Assembly (NCBI RefSeq): GCF_002878395.1 | Contig: NC_061115.1 | Location: forward strand, 57,271,897 to 57,335,896 | DNA: 64,000 nucleotides | Origin: Capsicum annuum | Lineage: Eukaryota > Streptophyta > Magnoliopsida > Solanales > Solanaceae | Reading direction: 5' to 3' | Part shown: positions 58,569-64,000 of the stretch, one piece after another | Position numbering within the stretch: position 1 is the stretch's first letter | How the letters are laid out: every line of letters starts with the position of its first letter | Notes under the pieces: model-generated | Databases searched by the model: none | Told to the model about the DNA's origin: nothing | What the model saw: only the letters and a program-made list of their open reading frames with translations | Translations under genes and position numbers: made by a program

Positions 58569-60254
58569 TTTTCAAAATTTGAGCTTATTTTTTGAGTTGT
58601 ATTGGCTTAGTTTGACACTTAAGTGTATAGACAATTTGTTTGTTTTATTGTCTTATCATTGTTAGATGCCTACGTGCTCTTTGTATACAATTTTTCTCTC
58701 TTATGTATTACCGCTTTATACCTGGCATCATGTGCATTACCCCAAGTCATTCTTTCATAATAAGTCCCATAGTATATGTGTGTACATGACCTCTAGTTGA
58801 GTCACCCTTATTTTAGGAGAGGGAGCCATTGGGTGTATGGATTAGGTGGAAAGCTCTCGTAGCCATTATTGACTATACGCTCCCCCGAACAGTCTTTGTA
58901 TGGACCTCAGCCTAGGTCAGCCTTTAGGTCTTGCTTATTTGCATCATATTGTACCTAGCGGGACTCGTTTGGTCCTTTGTAGGAGACTCACTCCTCAAGC
59001 ATCCCTACGTGCTAATTGTTTCATCTTTGAGGGTAATAGGGCCATTTGATGGACTGATTTGGGAAAAACATGTGCAAGAATTAAAGAAAATGCGTATTTA
59101 GGTAAGGAAAAGTTCAGAAAAAAAAGAAACAAGAAAAAAGAAAAAGCGAGTCAAAAAATGAGTTTCATAGTTTTTAGAGTTCTTTATGGCTTTTATTTTC
59201 CACAATTCCAAAAGATTTTATTTACCTGTCGCACTCATTTCTCAAAGAAAAAACATCAAAAAGATTTTCCTTTTGTTTCCTTTAGCAAGTATTCATAATT
59301 CGAGAACTTCAAAAAGATTTTTTTCAGTAGGAACTTTTTATAAAAGAAAAATTCAAAAAATGCTGATAGAAGTTTTGTACATTTCATATAACAAAAATAT
59401 CAAAAAGATTTTCCTTTCATAGTTATTGGTGTCATTTTTTGTGAAGTGTCAAATTAAAACTCAAAAAAGATTTTTTTGAAGTTTTCATCGTCTGTTTGTG
59501 GTCGTTTCTCGCAAGTTATGGTTCAGTCTATCCGTTATTAATATTTAATTTTCCAATCTGGACGAACTATGCATACCCAATTCTCCTCTTTCGGAAGTGA
59601 GATACATAGATTGCCCTTCTAGGGTTCAGTGATCTTATTTAAAAATGCAAAACTATTTTCTTTACTCTTCAATTAGAGTATATGTTTTATATAAATCCTT
59701 AAAATAAAACCACAAAAAGATTTTCGTTTAATAGCTTCAATTTTCATTTTCATATGAAATTAAAAATTGAAAACGCAAAAAGATTTTTCTTTGGTAATCA
59801 TAGGTTTCATTTTGTATAGGAATTTTAAAGTTGAAAGATTCAAAAAGATTTTCGTCAATTCTTTTGACAATTTGTTATTTTCCTTTCTTCTTAAAGTTTC
59901 AAGAAAAAGAAAAGAAAAAGAAAGAGAGTTTGATTGGTCATTTTTTGACCAAACTTCATGAACTATGCACACCTGATTCTCTTCTTTCGTGAGTGAGATA
60001 CGTAGGTGCCCTTCTTGGGTTCGATGATCTTTTCAAAAATAAAAAAGAAAAAAACTTGAGAAAGTTTTGAACTCTAACACATTTATTCTCTCTTGTTTAA
60101 AAAAATAATTTGAGAAAGTGTTGAACTCTAACACATTTGTTATCTCTTGTTCAATTAGTTTAAGGCGGTTGGTTTGTGGGATTGTCACTTGTCCAACACA
60201 TTACACCAAGTCTAGAGAAGAGAGTCATGTCCTGTAAGGATATAGAATGATATC
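58569..60254 (+). other. Leader of element I with recurrent motifs
   Basis: Contains about eight copies of CAAAAAGATTTT (59200-59850) and two copies of a roughly 70-nt module (59565-59635 and 59957-60030) with the word GAGTGAGATACGTAGGTGCCC. Open frames at 59059-59298, 59186-59422, 59767-59961 and the reverse one at 59760-59972 have no recognisable domain and reflect this composition. Confidence 0.6.
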
Positions 60255-61698
60255 ATGGATCAAACAAAGAATCAGGAAAATGAGAGTTTAAAACAAGAAA
60301 TTGTGAGACTAAGGCACCAAATGATGGAAATGTATCAAGTTTTGGCTAGTGGACTGCCTCCTCCTCTATTCCCCACTATTGGGGCCGTAAATACCTTGAG
60401 TTTTTCATCATGATTGCAATGCCAATTTGCTACTATTATTGATGCACCACAAGATACCTTAGAATCCACTCCAGCCAAAAGCATCCTAATGCTTCCATCA
60501 CTCATTCTCTAGCTCTTTAGTGTTAGTCTACCACATTGATAGCATCACCTTCTGTCTCTACTTTTGCTGCTCAACCCTCTACTAAGGCTCTCACTATGGC
60601 TTTCTGTTCAATGATTGTGCTTCCTCAATTTGCTAGTGAGTCAATGTTTAATATACTTGATGATCACTAAATAATCCTGAGACCTCATCTATGTTAACTA
60701 GATCACCAAAATTTCTTTCCAAGAAGTATGATATGAAAGAAAAACAAGAAAAATGGTTGAAAAAATGAAGAGTGCAAAAAATGCTATGAAAAGTTTCCTA
60801 GAACTTACGAGTTATGAAGATGTTTCATATAAAGGCTGGGACATGTATTCAAGTGCCAACCTTCCTCCAAGCTTTGAGATATCAAAATTTGAGGAGCATT
60901 ATGGGAATGAGGATGCCGTGAAACATTTGGGATGATATTGCAATCAGTTAAGAAAAACTGAAGGGAAGAAGAAGGAAAATATATCTATTGTCATTCCAGG
61001 GGAAAGACAGAGCTCGAGAGGTCCAACTCAATAATATTAACTTTATCAATCCCGAGCATACACATCAAGTCCACATACTCACCTACAACAAGGTTTCTCT
61101 TTGCAAAATCTAAGATATTCCTTTCTACTTCCTCAGTAAACCTTTAAATGAAGCACAACTGTATGCTCATCCATCTTCTTATACACAATGGCATGCACTG
61201 GTCACCCAACATCATCCTCAACCCCACATATTTACCAAGGAACTCCTAATTCTAAGTTTCCATAGAGGCCAGAGTTTGCAAAGAGGAGGAAGTCAAATGA
61301 TAATTTTTATACCAATTGGGGAATCAGATGCTAGTTTATTCTAGAGATTGAGAGAGTTGGGCATGCTCACTCCTCTCCTTGGGTGTACTCCTGACCCATA
61401 TTTAAGAAATTTTGATCCCCATATATGATTTGTATATCATTCTGATATTGAGGGTCATAGTGTTGAAGGTTGTAGTGCTTTGAAAATAGAAATAGAAAGA
61501 ATGATTCAAGAAAAATTGATTGTAGTGCAAAACATTGACACTACGAAGGTCACACAAAATCCTTCATCAATAGACGGTAATGCACAATATGTAGGAAGCA
61601 ATGAGTTAAGCATGGGGATCCAGAACTTATTTGTTGAAGATAATATGTCTGACAGTGGTAGAAGATCTAGTCGTGCTGATGTGCAAACCAGTGGCTAA
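60255..61698 (+). pseudogene. Element I gag, broken
   Basis: The ATG at 60255 opens 52 codons (MDQTKNQENESLKQEIVRLR..., a likely coiled coil), then TGA at 60411. A second block at 60753-60935 reads MKSFLELTSYEDVSYKGWDM and NLPPSFEISKFEEHYG, the conserved central gag region, ended by a stop. A third block at about 61430-61698 reads VYHSDIEGHSVEGCSALKI, a zinc-finger-like H...GH...C pattern whose first Cys is lost, then VVQNIDTTKVTQNPSS. The blocks are in order but in different frames. Confidence 0.75.
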
Positions 61699-63092
61699 GA
61701 TGTCAGGCTCAGTAATTGAGAAGTCACTCCTCTCCTTACTAGGAAGGGGTCTGGTAGTTTGTTTTGTTTTCTTTTTTGTTATCCAAATTATTTTAGGGTT
61801 GTAGTTTGGGATCTATTTTATTTTGTCCCTTTATCGTTTATGTTCAAACCCTTCTATCTTTCTTTTCAACTAAATGAAGTTTCCCTTTCCCCTTTTTGTT
61901 TTAAATAAGTGTTGCTATTTTTTTTTGCATAGATCTATTTTATGGTGGTTCTAGTGATATGATATGCTGGCAAAATTTTTAGATAGATCTTAAAATCAAG
62001 TTTAAGTAAGAACTTTGAATCAAAGAGCTAAAGTTAGAAAAAATATCTGAGAAAATAGGTAGAGTGCTAAGATATTTGGTGACAAGTTGAATCCTTCTTT
62101 GAAAATTAAGGCAATTATTTTGAGAATCACAAGAATAACTTGGTCATCCATTGAAATACATGTCTCAGTTAGGTCAAACAGTGGATGTGTGATCCTATAT
62201 CAAGAGAAACAGAAAGAAAATTAGATCCACAAAAGCATGAGTAATTCGATGTAAGGGATGTATAACAACGATGGAGTTATTTGATGGACAAGCACAGAAG
62301 AAGTAGTAACACACAGGCTCAGTCAAAGTTAGTGTTGTAAAAAATATCACAAACGATTTTCATCTTTCACTATCATTTTGCATGATATGTACTTGCATTT
62401 TCAAGAATTGATATGATAAAGACATGCCATTCTGCTATCCAAACATTGTTTCGTCCTTTGTTTACCTTGTTTAAGCTTTAGTTCTATTTTCTTTCATACC
62501 CATCTTTTGGAATCAATATAGAATCAACAAAGTTTAAGAAAAAGTGGTGAGTAAAAGAATAAATTCAGAAAAGTTTTCATAAAAAAAAGGAGAAGAAAAT
62601 GTGTCAAAAAGAAAGAAAAGTGATGAGTGTCAAGAGAAATAGAATCAAAAAAAGTTTCAAAGAGAAAAAGAGTCAATAAAAGAGAAAAATAAGAAAAGAA
62701 ATTAGCGTCAAGAAAAATAACAAGTTGTCAGAACTACGTGTGACCCGATTCTCCTCTCTCGGGAGTGAGATATGTAAGCAGCCCTACTCTAGGCTCGGTC
62801 TAACCAAATGAACATTTTAAAATAACCCAGTCAAAGAAACTGGGGAAGGAGTTAGTCTTCATTGTTTGAGTCAATTTCAAAAGTTGTAAGTCTCACCTTA
62901 CTCTAACTGTGTTTGTTCCTCATACCATCCTTTTTTTCTAACCTTATCCAAAAGCTAAGTTACAACCAAAGAAAGACCTTCAGATCAATCTTTGAGGATG
63001 TTAAGGCTTAGCATAAAATGAAAATGTTGATGCATTTTGAGAACTACTTGTCTTCCTTAGCATAAAGAATTAAGAGAGAAATAAAATGAGAA
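61699..63092 (+). other. Non-coding region of element I after gag
   Basis: No pol motif is present on either strand. T-rich to 61930, then A-rich. A third copy of the 70-nt module seen in the leader is at 62733-62805 (CTCGGGAGTGAGATATGTA). Confidence 0.5.
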
Positions 63093-63330
63093 TTGGTGAA
63101 AACCCTCACGGGCACCGTAAGATGATTATGAGTTGAGAGACTAAAATAAGAGAGTCTTATTGGTGAAAACCCTCACGGGCACCATAAGACGATTGTGAGT
63201 TGAAAAAAATAAAAATGAGAGAATCTTGTTGGTGAAAACCCTCATAGATACCGTAAACGATAATGATCTGAGGAAAATATGAACGAGAGAGGCTTGTTGG
63301 CAAAAACTATTAAGACGTCACTAGCCGAAT
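63093..63330 (+). repeat. Minisatellite of 67-69-bp units in element I
   Basis: TTGGTGAAAACCCTCACGGG starts units at 63093 and 63160; degenerate ones start at 63229 and 63297. Each continues with CACCGTAAGACGAT and ATGAGAGAGTCTTG-like words. Confidence 0.8.
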
Positions 63331-64000
63331 GAGGTCTGTGAGTGTAATTGGCCTATGGAAGAAACTTAATTTTAGGGTCATTAACTCAACATCAATTGAT
63401 GAAACATTAGATAGAAAGATCAGACAGCTTAATCCAAAATGTATTTCATAATCATTTGAGTTGACTGTCATTTTCTAGAAAATTTTTCTTCTCTATTTCA
63501 AGGGGGACATTCATTGTCTTTACTTCTCTTCTCTATATTTCTATTTTTGTTTTCTTGAGTCAATTATTCAAGTGGAAAGTCATTTTTCTTGTGTCTTTGA
63601 GGCAAATTAATGTCAAAGCAAGTGATAAAAGATTTTAAAACTAGATACCAACTTTAACTGCAAAGCAATACAAAAGGCCAGCACATGAAAGAAGCATGAT
63701 TGTAAGTCAGAACAAGACATGCAAAAAGTTGTTGTCAATACACAAATTTGGGGGATTCATGGAAATACCAAGATTTAAAGGGCGTTATCTGAGAAACATA
63801 GCAAAGCAACTGTGTTTGTTTTAGAGACACTCTTAATAATCTGAATTTGGATCAATGGTGCAGTAAGACCATGATATGTCAATAGCTGAACGCAAGATTA
63901 GAGGTGTCAAATGGAAGAGCAATCATCTCAAAAACTAAAGCCGCAAGCCAACCACTATGTTTTTAGACTCACAAGTTTTCTTTGTATGAAATAGGAAAAT
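63331..64000 (+). other. Remaining non-coding sequence of element I to window edge
   Basis: AT-rich, no recognised domain or LTR start. The element is expected to continue beyond the window. Confidence 0.4.

Larger units (their letters stand above)
56687..64000 (+). mobile_element. Element I: Ogre/Tat-type Ty3 element, 5' part
   Basis: LTR 56687-58546, tRNA-Arg-type primer site, 1.7-kb leader, broken gag (60255-61698), then about 2.3 kb of non-coding repeat-rich sequence to the window edge. Gag features and the primer site match the Ogre/Tat lineage. No protease, reverse transcriptase or integrase motif follows gag within the window, so this is either a non-autonomous derivative or has an internal deletion. 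The 3' LTR lies beyond the window. Confidence 0.8.

Overview
This window is plant nuclear DNA made almost entirely of nested, decayed transposable elements. I find no host protein-coding gene, no tRNA or rRNA gene and no CRISPR array. The retroelement families (chromodomain Ty3 elements of Tekay/Del type, SIRE-like Ty1/copia with an iMet primer site, Ogre/Tat with a tRNA-Arg primer site) and the Stowaway, hAT-like and Mutator-like small elements point to a dicot with a large genome. The sequence style resembles Solanaceae, but that is an inference.

Left island, 1-14445, minus strand. Tekay-like element A (1-10440, its 3' LTR cut by the window edge) carries decayed chromodomain, integrase, RNase H, reverse transcriptase, protease and gag. 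A 2.5-kb solo LTR (S1, 4911-7419, 5-bp duplication CTCAC) splits its gag. Element A ends inside the protease/RT junction of an older chromovirus B, whose protease, gag, primer site and 5' LTR lie at 10441-14445. 14446-14988 shows nothing recognisable.

Central island, 14989-50410. The outermost element is SIRE-like copia C (plus strand). Its 5' LTR is split by solo LTR D (15422-17968). Its primer-binding site is split by chromovirus E (18678-43211), which has LTRs of about 5 kb around a 2.9-kb gutted core. The 5' LTR of E holds a truncated foreign LTR (F). Its 3' LTR is split by chromovirus G (29362-40458, duplication CGAAT, minus strand). The 3' LTR of G is in turn split by Athila/Tat-type solo LTR H (30256-31748, duplication CTAAC). 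The remainder of C (43212-50410) has a broken gag, a DSG protease remnant, a long region without a recognisable reverse transcriptase, and the 3' LTR.

Right part, 50411-64000. This is AT-rich DNA with small DNA transposons: a degenerate TIR element, a 1.4-kb Mutator-like element with 9-bp TTAATTAAT duplications and a polypurine core, two Stowaway MITEs (one nested in a hAT-like MITE), low-complexity tracts and a roughly 110-bp tandem array. At 56687 begins an Ogre/Tat element (plus strand) with a 1.86-kb LTR, tRNA-Arg primer site, repeat-rich leader and broken gag. It then passes into non-coding repeat-rich sequence to the window end, without a visible pol.

The most interesting cross-cutting pattern is that every Tekay-type LTR here carries a cluster of short CG-rich, partly palindromic modules about 200-570 nt from its 5' (U3) end. 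In E they lie just upstream of a TATA box. The family-specific words differ but the placement is the same.
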